Part shown: positions 34,710-45,466 of the stretch, one piece after another
Position numbering within the stretch: position 1 is the stretch's first letter
How the letters are laid out: each line of letters opens with the position of its first letter
Assembly (NCBI GenBank): GCA_966211965.1
Contig: CBIHON010000004.1
Location: 1 to 64,000 of the forward strand
Source of the DNA: CBIHON01 sp966211965
GTDB lineage: Bacteria; Pseudomonadota; Gammaproteobacteria; Burkholderiales; Burkholderiaceae_D
Direction: 5' to 3'
Length of the DNA: 64,000 nt
Program-made: the position numbers and the translations under genes
Notes under the pieces: generated by a model
The model's input: only the letters and a program-made list of their open reading frames with translations
What the model was told of the DNA's origin: nothing
Database searches by the model: none

Positions 34710-35198
34710 TCATTTGCGATGGCGCTCAACCATCGCGTTGATCGCCTCCTTCAACGCCGCATTGCGCGGCGATGCTTCCAAGTTCATAGCTAGTGCCGCC
34801 AAGGCGGATACGGCGTGCCGCGGCAAGGCCAATTGCTTCGGCCTGGGCGGTTTTTCAAGGTTTTGTGTGACTTGCACTTTGAGCCGGATTGCGTTAACCT
34901 GCCACCCTCGCTTTAGTAAATTTTCTTGCAACTTCGGCAATTGTTGTTTCAGCTTTGCGGCAATTGCAGCATTCGGTGTCGATAGCACCAACTGCCCCGA
35001 GTCGAACTGCAGTACTGCGCAAGTTTCAAACATGGCAGGAAGAGTGGCGGCGCAATCCTTTTGCAGCGCGGCCATGCGTGTCACGGTAGGCAGGATGGCA
35101 GCCATCTTGTCGTGCGCACGTAGAAAATCCGCGGCACCCTGAACGGTTTTCGCAACGGGAGTGCCTTGTTGGTAGGGGGTAAATGAGGAAGAACGCAT
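34710..35198 (-). CDS. DUF721 (DciA-like) protein
   Basis: 162 residues. The central part (LDSGQ-like FDSGQLVLSTPNAAIAAKLKQQLPKLQENLLKRGWQVNAIRLKVQ) is the KH-like core of DUF721 proteins, several of which are DciA, the loader or companion of replicative helicase DnaB in bacteria lacking DnaC. The call is from this core and from its usual place between lpxC and an M23 peptidase/secA block. The N- and C-terminal parts are disordered and basic. It is divergent from the M23 gene, with 54 bp between starts. Confidence 0.8.
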   Translation of the reverse strand: MRSSSFTPYQQGTPVAKTVQGAADFLRAHDKMAAILPTVTRMAALQKDCAATLPAMFETCAVLQFDSGQLVLSTPNAAIAAKLKQQLPKLQENLLKRGWQVNAIRLKVQVTQNLEKPPRPKQLALPRHAVSALAALAMNLEASPRNAALKEAINAMVERHRK

Positions 35199-35252
35199 CG
35201 TCGTTGAACCTTATCACACCTCATCCATGATGGACGAGCAAGAGGAGCCTCC

Positions 35253-36215
35253 ATGCAAATTATTTTGCTGCATCCACGCTTTACGACCAGATCGGTGACA
35301 CTGACCACCAGGCACGTCGTATTGGCTGCTGTGTTGTTCGTTGTCTTAGTGCTTCTTTGTACTTCCTCCTTATATTACTTCACCTTCCGCCATGCGGCGG
35401 AGATCAAATTGCCCTTCGTGCAAAACATGCTTGTGTCGGCAACGCAGGACGATACCAGCAAAAAAGACAAATACGTCAAAGAAAATCTGACTGCGATGGC
35501 AATCAAGCTGGGCGAGATGCAAGCGCAATTGATGCGTCTGGATGCCTTGGGCGAACGGGTTCAGGGCTTGGCAGGCGTGAAGCCGGAGGAATTCAACTTC
35601 AAGGAAAAGCCGGGCCGCGGCGGTGCCGAGCCATCCAGCAGTATTGGCGATAGGAGCGCCCGCGATTTGAGTCTTGGCGAATTTCAGAACGCGCTCGATG
35701 CCATGGCCAAAGATGTCGAGCACCGTGCCGATTACATGAATGTGGTGGAAACCGCCTTGATGAGCGAAAAAATCCAGTCCAAGTTGCTGCCGACGATTCA
35801 GCCGGTTAATGTCAGCTATAACGCTTCGGGTTTCGGCTGGCGTATCGATCCGTTCACCGGACGCAATGCCTTCCACGAAGGCATCGATTTTCCCTCGCCC
35901 ACAGGCACCCCGATCGTGGCTGCTGCCGGCGGTGTTGTGATCGCTGCGGAATACCATTCACAGTACGGCAACATGCTTGAAATCGATCATGGCAACGATA
36001 TCGTCACGCGCTATGCGCATGCGTCCAAGCTTTTGATGAAGGTTGGCGATATCGTCAAGCGCGGTCAAGTGATCGCTTATATCGGTTCGACCGGCCGTTC
36101 GACCGGCCCCCATCTGCATTTTGAAGTGCTGGTCAAGGGCATACAGCAAGATCCCCATAAATTTCTCTCGGCAGGCGCCAACCAGGCCCGGATCGCCGCG
36201 CTGGCAAAAAAATGA
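35253..36215 (+). CDS. M23-family peptidoglycan metallopeptidase
   Basis: 320 residues. One membrane anchor (about 21-46, VVLAAVLFVVLVLLCTSSLYYF) is followed by a helical stretch (about 65-100, NLTAMAIKLGEMQAQLMRLDALGERVQGL) and a C-terminal LytM/M23 domain. Zinc-binding residues are in NAFHEGIDFPSPTG and GPHLHFEVLV, so it may be an active endopeptidase, not a degenerate LytM factor. The location directly upstream of secA, where gammaproteobacteria have secM, is typical of Burkholderiales. ATG 35253 has GAGGAGCC upstream. Confidence 0.92.
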   Translation: MQIILLHPRFTTRSVTLTTRHVVLAAVLFVVLVLLCTSSLYYFTFRHAAEIKLPFVQNMLVSATQDDTSKKDKYVKENLTAMAIKLGEMQAQLMRLDALGERVQGLAGVKPEEFNFKEKPGRGGAEPSSSIGDRSARDLSLGEFQNALDAMAKDVEHRADYMNVVETALMSEKIQSKLLPTIQPVNVSYNASGFGWRIDPFTGRNAFHEGIDFPSPTGTPIVAAAGGVVIAAEYHSQYGNMLEIDHGNDIVTRYAHASKLLMKVGDIVKRGQVIAYIGSTGRSTGPHLHFEVLVKGIQQDPHKFLSAGANQARIAALAKK

Positions 36216-36392
36216 AGGCCCAGTTCGGCTTTGGGACTTTTTGTCCATGTGGCTCGGAATCTCTTGTTTTCCTGTCCAATCGTCCCAATCTCGCGACGAT
36301 CGCGTGATAAAATCCACAATTTCGCCAAAATTGGACCTGATGCGGTGAGCGCATACGCGTAGGTTTACGGCGCATTTTTTTAGAATCCAAGC

Positions 36393-39158
<2,766 letters not shown>

Positions 39159-39181
39159 ATACGTTGGGCCGATAGGGTTTG

Positions 39182-39208
39182 AAAAGGGCGGGGTAACCTG
39201 CCCTTTTT
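39182..39208 (+). terminator. Rho-independent terminator after secA
   Basis: AAAAGGGCGGG pairs with CCTGCCCTTTT (one G-U pair) around a short GTAA loop, followed by T-rich sequence. Confidence 0.85.
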
Positions 39209-39303
39209 ACTTTTTATACGTCGCTTAATTCTGCCGGACTTGCACTTCCGATCCGATTACAATAACGACCTGATCCCTCAGTCATTCACTTTTCAAAAAA
39301 TAT

Positions 39304-40542
39304 ATGGCCGTCAATCTTCCTCTCCCGCTTCCCGCCAATCTGAAACCTGTTGCAGGCATCGAACTCGGCTATGCTGAAGCCGGTATACGCAAGGCCAATC
39401 GCAAGGATTTGCTGGTGATGAAGCTCGCGCCCAGCGCCACGGTGTCTGGCGTGTTCACCACCAACCGTTTTTGCGCGGCGCCGGTACAGGTCTGTAAGGC
39501 GCATTTGGAAGGCTTGCGCATGTCGGACGCGCCGATCCGCGCTTTGGTGGTCAATACCGGCAACGCCAATGCCGGAACCGGCGAGGCCGGCTTGGCGGAC
39601 GCCAACGCAACCTGCACTGCTTTGGCGGAATTGCTCGGCTGCGATCCATCCCAGATCCTGCCGTTTTCGACCGGCGTGATCCTGGAACCTTTGCCGGTTG
39701 ATCGCATCAAGGCCGGTTTGCCACAAGCGCTGGCGAATCTCAAGGCGGATAACTGGTACGGTGCCGCGGAAGCCATCATGACCACCGACACCCAGCCGAA
39801 GGCGGCATCGCGCAGCGTCGTGATCAACGGTACAAGCATTACACTCAGCGGGATCAGCAAGGGAGCGGGCATGATCATGCCGAATATGGCGACCATGCTG
39901 GGCTTCATGGCGACCGATGCCAAGGTTTCGCAAACAGTGCTCGACCATTTGCTGAAACAAGCGGCAGACCATTCCTTTAATTGCATTACGATCGATGGCG
40001 ATACGTCGACGAATGATTCCTTCATGTTGATTGCAACCGGGGTGGCGGACCTTGAGGTAAGCGACATCGATTCGCCGGAATATGCGGCACTGGCGGCGGC
40101 GGTGCTGAGCCTGTCGCAAGAGTTGGCGCAGATGATCGTGCGTGACGGAGAAGGTGCGACCAAATTCATCACCGTCACTGTGGAGCAGGGCGAGAGTGTC
40201 GAGGAATGCCGCCAGATCGCCTATGAAATCGCTCACTCTCCGCTGGTGAAGACAGCATTTTTTGCTTCTGACCCGAATCTGGGGCGCTTGGTCATGGCGA
40301 TAGGGAAGGCGGGCATCGCCGATCTGGATCCGGCCAAAGTCAATCTCTATCTCGACGATGTATGGGTTGTCAAGAATGGCGGCCGCCACCCGGAATACCA
40401 GGAAGCCGACGGCCAGCGAGTGATGAAAAAAAGTGAAATTACCGTGCGCGTGAAATTGGCGCGCGGCCATGCGGCAGCGACGATCTGGACTTGCGACCTG
40501 TCGCACGAGTACGTGACGATCAACGCCGATTACCGCTCCTGA
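39304..40542 (+). CDS. argJ: Bifunctional ornithine acetyltransferase/N-acetylglutamate synthase
   Basis: ArgJ recycles the acetyl group from N-acetylornithine to glutamate in arginine synthesis. 412 residues. The self-cleavage motif KGAGMIMPNMATMLGF is present; cleavage before the Thr gives the alpha and beta chains. The oxyanion-hole region (STGVILEPLP) and C-terminal NADYRS end are typical. The ribosome site is weak (AAAAAATAT before ATG). It is first of a plus-strand run with the DUF815 gene 26 bp on and mutT beyond. Confidence 0.96.
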   Translation: MAVNLPLPLPANLKPVAGIELGYAEAGIRKANRKDLLVMKLAPSATVSGVFTTNRFCAAPVQVCKAHLEGLRMSDAPIRALVVNTGNANAGTGEAGLADANATCTALAELLGCDPSQILPFSTGVILEPLPVDRIKAGLPQALANLKADNWYGAAEAIMTTDTQPKAASRSVVINGTSITLSGISKGAGMIMPNMATMLGFMATDAKVSQTVLDHLLKQAADHSFNCITIDGDTSTNDSFMLIATGVADLEVSDIDSPEYAALAAAVLSLSQELAQMIVRDGEGATKFITVTVEQGESVEECRQIAYEIAHSPLVKTAFFASDPNLGRLVMAIGKAGIADLDPAKVNLYLDDVWVVKNGGRHPEYQEADGQRVMKKSEITVRVKLARGHAAATIWTCDLSHEYVTINADYRS

Positions 40543-40568
40543 TTCCTGCGCCGCGGCGGACAATATTC

Positions 40569-41444
40569 ATGACTCAATTGGCACAATTCCTGGCCCAGGC
40601 CGAACGCCTGATGGCGCGGCTCGAAGCGATCCTGCCGAAAGCTGATCCTCTTCCCGATTGGGACAAGGGCATCGCCTTTCGCTGGCGCAAGCATGGCGGC
40701 CACGATCAGCGTGGTTATTTGCAGACAGTTGCGCATGTCCTGCCGATCGCTTTGTCGGACCTCCATAACATCGCGCCGCAAAAGCAGCAGATCGAGCAGA
40801 ACACCAGGCAATTCGTGCAAGGTCTGCCGGCCAATAATGTGTTGCTGACGGGAGCGCGCGGTACCGGCAAATCCTCACTCATCAAGGCCTGTTTGAATGA
40901 GTACGCCGGCCAGGGGCTGCGCCTGATCGAAGTCGACAAGGACGATCTGGTCGATTTGCCCGACATCGTCGATCTGGTGGCCGGAAGGCGGGAACGCTTC
41001 ATCATTTTTTGCGACGATCTTTCGTTTGAAGAGGGGGAAGGCGGTTACAAGGCGTTGAAGGTGGCGCTCGACGGCAGCGTCGCGGCGCAGTCGGACAATG
41101 TGCTTATTTATGCGACATCGAACCGGCGGCATCTGATGCCTGAGCGCATGTCCGATAATGCGACCTACACCCATGATGACGACGGCGACTTGCATCCAGG
41201 CGAAACGGTCGAGGAAAAGATCTCATTGTCCGAGCGCTTCGGTTTATGGGTCAGCTTCTATCCATTCAAGCAGGACGATTACCTCGATATCGTCGCGCAC
41301 TGGCTTGGGCATTTCGGTTGTACCGCTTCCCAAATTGAAGAAGCGCGCGGCGATGCCCTGCGTTGGGCCTTGCAACGCGGTTCACGTTCCGGCCGGGTGG
41401 CATGGCAATTCGCCAAGGATCATGCCGGCAAAATGACGCGTTAG
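40569..41444 (+). CDS. DUF815-family AAA ATPase
   Basis: 291 residues from ATG 40569; an upstream in-frame start inside argJ gives a non-conserved extension. The Walker A motif is LLTGARGTGKSSLI and Walker B IIFCDDLSFEEGE, followed by a sensor-like IYATSNRRHLMPE. The family is a DnaA/Cdc6-like AAA group of unknown cellular role. It commonly sits between argJ and mutT in Burkholderiales, as here, with gaps of 26 and 24 bp, so it is probably in their operon. Confidence 0.9.
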   Translation: MTQLAQFLAQAERLMARLEAILPKADPLPDWDKGIAFRWRKHGGHDQRGYLQTVAHVLPIALSDLHNIAPQKQQIEQNTRQFVQGLPANNVLLTGARGTGKSSLIKACLNEYAGQGLRLIEVDKDDLVDLPDIVDLVAGRRERFIIFCDDLSFEEGEGGYKALKVALDGSVAAQSDNVLIYATSNRRHLMPERMSDNATYTHDDDGDLHPGETVEEKISLSERFGLWVSFYPFKQDDYLDIVAHWLGHFGCTASQIEEARGDALRWALQRGSRSGRVAWQFAKDHAGKMTR

Positions 41445-41468
41445 AATCGGCACACTATTGTTCGGAAT

Positions 41469-41915
41469 ATGCGCCTAAACGCTTCAAGCGAAACCTCCTC
41501 TCCCGTGTCTCCCACCATTGCGCCGATTGATGTCGCAGTCGGTATCCTGATGCAGCCAAACGGCGATGTTCTGCTTGGACAGCGGCCGGCTGGCAAGCCA
41601 TATGCGGGGTATTGGGAATTTCCGGGCGGCAAGGTCGAGCCGGGCGAATCCATCGTCGATGCACTCAAGCGTGAGTTCGTCGAGGAATTGGGGGTGCAGA
41701 TTCTTGCCGCTGAGCCTTGGTGCGGCGTCGAACATATTTATCCGCATGCTCATGTGCGCTTGCACTTCTATATCTGCCATGCTTGGCACGGTGAGCCCCA
41801 AAGTCTCGAAGGGCAGGCGTTCGCATGGCAGGGCGGCGTTGCGGTCGAGCCGCTGTTGCCGGCCACCATTCCCTTGATTGTCTGGTTGGATGAGCTGCGA
41901 TACGGCAGACGGTGA
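41469..41915 (+). CDS. mutT: 8-oxo-dGTP diphosphatase MutT
   Basis: Sanitises oxidised dGTP. 148 residues. The Nudix box is complete: GGKVEPGESIVDALKREFVEELGV fits GX5EX7REUXEEXGU. The upstream strand motif VAVGILMQPNGDVLLGQRPAGKPYAGYWEFPGG is typical of MutT. It has an N-terminal extension of about 16 Ser/Pro-rich residues. There is no fused thiamine phosphate synthase domain. The stop is only 27 bp from the putative enhancer of the racemase operon. Confidence 0.92.
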   Translation: MRLNASSETSSPVSPTIAPIDVAVGILMQPNGDVLLGQRPAGKPYAGYWEFPGGKVEPGESIVDALKREFVEELGVQILAAEPWCGVEHIYPHAHVRLHFYICHAWHGEPQSLEGQAFAWQGGVAVEPLLPATIPLIVWLDELRYGRR

Positions 41916-41931
41916 CGGTAGCGCCGTAACA

Positions 41932-41962
41932 AAATCAATACAATGTATCTAAATCAATACAT
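41932..41962. promoter_or_regulatory. Candidate upstream activator site of the racemase operon
   Basis: ATGTAT (41943-41948) and ATACAT (41957-41962) form an inverted repeat with an 8-bp spacer, and AAATCAATACA occurs twice (41932-41942 and 41951-41961). It is about 145 bp upstream of the sigma-54 promoter, a usual distance for an enhancer-binding protein site. Confidence 0.5.
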
Positions 41963-42104
41963 GTGAGGCCTGTAGCGGGTTGCGCGCGTATTTTCCTGTT
42001 TTGGATGCCTATATTTGCATCTACTGTATTGTTTTAAATACGGCATTCTTTGCCAACATCCCTGATGGTTCTGTAAGTTATTGAATTTATTCATAAATTT
42101 TATT

Positions 42105-42119
42105 TGGCATGCTTATTGC
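42105..42119 (+). promoter_or_regulatory. Sigma-54 (-24/-12) promoter of the racemase operon
   Basis: TGGCATGCTTATTGC compared with consensus TGGCACG-N4-TTGC: one mismatch, with GG and GC spaced exactly as required. Transcription would begin near 42131, leaving a leader of about 74 bases before the GTG start of the racemase gene. Confidence 0.75.
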
Positions 42120-42144
42120 CAAAGCTCCTGATGAAAGTCTTGTC

Positions 42145-42171
42145 AATCGTACGAATCGTACGAATCGTACG
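42145..42171 (+). repeat. Three tandem 9-bp repeats in the racemase leader
   Basis: AATCGTACG three times without interruption. Each unit contains the self-complementary CGTACG. They lie between the predicted start of transcription and the racemase gene. Confidence 0.85.
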
Positions 42172-42204
42172 ACTGGCAGGACATAACTCTTGGAGACGAA
42201 TACA

Positions 42205-43329
42205 GTGGATCAGCAAGGTAGACATGCAGGAGCAATATTAAGAATCGATTTGGACGCGATTCGGGATAACTATCGGATATTGCGCAACAGGGCAGGGCAG
42301 GCCACCTGTGCAGCGGTCCTGAAGGCCGATGCTTACGGCCTCGGCGCGGCACAGGTGGCGCCTGTTCTGGCGCAAGAAGGCTGTACCCATTTCTTTGTGG
42401 CGCATCTGGATGAGGGGATCCCCCTTCGTCCTTGCCTTCCTGCCCAGGCCGAGATCTTCGTTCTGCATGGCCCGATGCCGGGCAGCGAGCCGGAATTTGT
42501 AAGGCATGGCCTGATTCCGGTGCTCAATAGCTTGCCGCAGCTAACGGCTTGGCGCCGGCTGGCAATCCAACTTGATCGCCTGCTTCCGGCGATTGTGCAG
42601 ATCGACAGCGGCATGTCTCGCCTTGGTCTGTCTTCTTCCGAAGTGACCGAATGGCTGGCGGATAGCGACCTTTTGCGTGGCGTTTCACTGCGCTACCTGA
42701 TGAGTCATCTGGCCTGCGCAGAGCATCAAGATCATCCGATGAACCGGATGCAATTGCAGGCTTTTCATACGGTGCGGGAGCGGTTGCCTGACTGCCGGGC
42801 TAGTTTGTCGAATTCTTCCGGGATTTTTCTTGGACCGGATTTTCACTTCGATCTGGTACGTCCCGGTGCTGCTTTATACGGCATTGCGCCCGTGGCAGGT
42901 GCCGCCAACCCGATGCGGCCGGTGGTTCGCCTGCAAGCAAAAATCATCCAGACCAGAACCATAGGCGCCGGCACAGGAGTCGGTTATGGCTTCAGCTATC
43001 GTGCTTCAAGTCCGCGTCGGATTGCCACCGTTTCGGTTGGTTATGCGGATGGCTGGCTGCGCAGCTTTAGCAACCGCGGCGTCGCCATGATCGGCGAAGT
43101 CACGCTGCCGGTGGTCGGCACCGTCTCCATGGACACCATTACACTTGATGCAACCGAGGTTCATCCTGATCGGCTGCATCCCGGCGCATTGGTCGATTTG
43201 ATTTCGGCATCGCACACAGTCGATGCCGTTGCTGCACATGCTGGAACCATCGGTTATGAAATATTAACCAGCCTTGGACATCGTTACCAGCGTGAATACA
43301 CGGGCGGATTTGCCGCTCAATCCCTTTGA
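42205..43329 (+). CDS. alr: Alanine racemase (catabolic type by context)
   Basis: PLP-dependent interconversion of L- and D-alanine. 374 residues from GTG 42205, which has GGAG 9 bp upstream; a TTG at 42190 overlaps that site and is less likely. The PLP lysine lies in AAVLKADAYGLG, the second catalytic region in TGVGYGFSYRA, and the C-terminal ALVDLISASHTVDAVAAHAGTIGYEILTSL is typical. It is followed after 18 bp by dadA, so the pair works like the dadX-dadA system: racemase, then oxidation of D-alanine to pyruvate. A sigma-54 promoter precedes it. Confidence 0.93.
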   Translation: MDQQGRHAGAILRIDLDAIRDNYRILRNRAGQATCAAVLKADAYGLGAAQVAPVLAQEGCTHFFVAHLDEGIPLRPCLPAQAEIFVLHGPMPGSEPEFVRHGLIPVLNSLPQLTAWRRLAIQLDRLLPAIVQIDSGMSRLGLSSSEVTEWLADSDLLRGVSLRYLMSHLACAEHQDHPMNRMQLQAFHTVRERLPDCRASLSNSSGIFLGPDFHFDLVRPGAALYGIAPVAGAANPMRPVVRLQAKIIQTRTIGAGTGVGYGFSYRASSPRRIATVSVGYADGWLRSFSNRGVAMIGEVTLPVVGTVSMDTITLDATEVHPDRLHPGALVDLISASHTVDAVAAHAGTIGYEILTSLGHRYQREYTGGFAAQSL

Positions 43330-43347
43330 CCCTCTTTAAGGCTTGCC

Positions 43348-44643
43348 ATGAAAGTTCTCGTGTTAGGAAGTGGTGTGATCGGTACGGCGTCGGCGTATTA
43401 CCTGGCGCAGGCGGGGCATGAAGTTACCGTGGTCGATCGGCAATCCGGCGCCGGGTTGGAAACCAGCTACGCCAATGCAGGCGAGGTGTCGCCGGGGTAT
43501 TCGGCGCCATGGGCTGCCCCAGGTATTCCCTTGAAAGCGCTCAAGTGGCTGATGATGCGTCATAGTCCTTTAGCGATCAACCCAAGCCTGGACCCTGAAA
43601 TGTGGCGCTGGGTTTTCCAGATGCTGCGCAATTGCACTGCAAGCCGCTATGAGATCAACAAGGGGAGGATGCTGCGTCTGGCCCAATACAGCCGTGTCTG
43701 CCTGGAGAATCTGCGCGACACCAGCGGCATCCGTTACGACGAACGCACGCAAGGCACGCTGCAGTTGTTTCGCACTCAGAAGCAACTCGACGCAGCAGCC
43801 AGCGATATCGCCGTCCTGGAGCGTTACGATGTTCCGTATGAATTGCTCGACCCTGCCGGCTGCATTCGGGTTGAGCCTGCGTTGGCCCACGTACGCGAGA
43901 AATTTGTCGGTGCCTTGCGCCTACCGGGTGATGAAACCGGCGATTGCTTCAAATTTACGCAACGGCTCGCAGGCATGGCTGAAGCGTTGGGCGTCAAGTT
44001 CAAATATGGCGTGTCGATCGATCGTTTGCTGGGAGATGATAAAAAAATCACCGGCGTCAGGACCTCGCAAGGCGAGATGAAATCGGATGCATTCGTGCTG
44101 GCCCTTGGAAGCTATTCTCCGCTGCTGCTGCGCGAGGTCGCGGTACGGATACCGGTTTATCCGATCAAGGGCTATTCGATTACGGTCCCGATTGTCGACG
44201 CCGGATGCGCCCCCGAATCGACCGTGATGGATGAAACCTACAAGGTCGCGATCACCCGCTTGGGCGATCGCATACGGGTTGGCGGCACGGCGGAAATTGC
44301 CGGCTACGATCTGCGCTTGAAAAAATCGCGGCGTGAAACATTGGAGCATTCGGTTACCGACTTGTTTCCCAAGGGCGGCGACGTCGGCCAAGCTGCGTTC
44401 TGGACCGGCTTGCGCCCAATGACACCCGATGGCACGCCGGTAGTTGGACCGACGCCTTACCGCAATCTATTCCTCAATACCGGCCACGGAACGCTCGGCT
44501 GGACCATGGCGTGCGGCTCCGGCCGTGTACTGGCCGACCTTGTTTCCGGGAAGCGCCCCGAGATCGATATGGAAGGCTTGTTCATGGATCGGTATGGCGC
44601 AGTCAATCGCCCCATCGTCATGCCGCAGCAGGTGCGTGCATGA
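43348..44643 (+). CDS. dadA: D-amino acid dehydrogenase, small subunit
   Basis: FAD flavoprotein oxidising D-alanine and other D-amino acids to 2-oxo acids, passing electrons to the membrane chain. 431 residues. The FAD Rossmann motif VLGSGVIGTASAYYLAQAGHEVTVVDR opens the protein, followed by ETSYANAGEVSPGYSAPWAAPG. The late motifs GLRPMTPDGTPVVGPT and NTGHGTLGWTMACGSG match DadA. It lies between the racemase gene and the Rrf2-like gene, overlapping the latter by ATGA. Confidence 0.95.
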   Translation: MKVLVLGSGVIGTASAYYLAQAGHEVTVVDRQSGAGLETSYANAGEVSPGYSAPWAAPGIPLKALKWLMMRHSPLAINPSLDPEMWRWVFQMLRNCTASRYEINKGRMLRLAQYSRVCLENLRDTSGIRYDERTQGTLQLFRTQKQLDAAASDIAVLERYDVPYELLDPAGCIRVEPALAHVREKFVGALRLPGDETGDCFKFTQRLAGMAEALGVKFKYGVSIDRLLGDDKKITGVRTSQGEMKSDAFVLALGSYSPLLLREVAVRIPVYPIKGYSITVPIVDAGCAPESTVMDETYKVAITRLGDRIRVGGTAEIAGYDLRLKKSRRETLEHSVTDLFPKGGDVGQAAFWTGLRPMTPDGTPVVGPTPYRNLFLNTGHGTLGWTMACGSGRVLADLVSGKRPEIDMEGLFMDRYGAVNRPIVMPQQVRA

Positions 44644-45188
44644 GCGCGGTGGCAATGGAGCAGGCGGCCGCCGACGAGTTTATCCTCGGTGATCAACTGC
44701 TGCATGCCCGCTTTTTTACGGCGATCGAATTGCTGGCGCAAATCGTGATTGCCACACCGCGCTCGGTCACCACGACCAAGCTGGCCGAAGCCCTGGGCCA
44801 GCCGGTACGCGTGGTGCGCGCTTTGCTGCAAAGCCTGAGCAAATCGGAGCTGGTCTGTGCGGATGGAAAAATCAAGGATGCTTGGTATTGTGCCGGCACG
44901 TTAAATGCGATTACCTTGGCGGACATTTTCCGCTGTGTTTCGTCCTCAATGCCCGACTCCGTCCTGGGCCGCAAGCGAAAATGTGATCTTGCGGCTGCGG
45001 GCTCATCGCGTTCCATCACGCAGCAAAGCGTCGACCTGCTTTTGATGCAGGCTACGATGGCGGTGAACCAGGTGGTGTTGCAACACCTTCAGCAATTCGA
45101 CTTGGGCCGGTTGCGGGCGGTTGCATCCACCGTGCCGTTCCACATCTTCAACGCCCGTACGGCTGTCTATAGTGCAGAGCCTTGCTGA
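44640..45188 (+). CDS. Rrf2-like winged-helix regulator
   Basis: 182 residues from ATG 44640, overlapping dadA by 4 bp. The segment TPRSVTTTKLAEALGQPVRVVRALLQSLSKSELV is a winged helix-turn-helix similar to Rrf2 proteins. The usual Rrf2 cluster of three Cys is not evident; single Cys residues occur in SELVCADG, IFRCVSS and KCDLAA, with different spacing, so an Fe-S cofactor is doubtful. Co-transcription with alr-dadA suggests feedback control of D-amino acid use. The 278 bp after it contain no gene I can support, only a short AGGTACT direct repeat near 45363. Confidence 0.7.
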   Translation: MSAVAMEQAAADEFILGDQLLHARFFTAIELLAQIVIATPRSVTTTKLAEALGQPVRVVRALLQSLSKSELVCADGKIKDAWYCAGTLNAITLADIFRCVSSSMPDSVLGRKRKCDLAAAGSSRSITQQSVDLLLMQATMAVNQVVLQHLQQFDLGRLRAVASTVPFHIFNARTAVYSAEPC

Positions 45189-45466
45189 TCCAAATACCCG
45201 TGCAGAATAAATTGTGAAATGGATGTGGTTCTGGCGGGGCGCGGCGGGTGGGTAGGGTGTCCTTGCAAGCGGATGGCGTCGTCGAGGTATGCGCCTCCCA
45301 AGAGGTGCGCAACGCAGCAGCGGGCTTGCCAGAGCCGCAGACACTCGCAATTTATTTTACGCAGGTACTTTTAGGTACTAAGTTCGCACCTGCCCCATTG
45401 CCTATTGTCGTGCTAAAGCAGGCGAGGTACAGTTCCTGATGGATCGACATTTAAGTTCATGAAACC

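Noticed and set aside
42145..42171. CRISPR-like array at the AATCGTACG repeats
   Set aside because: The repeats are contiguous 9-mers with no spacers and no cas genes nearby.
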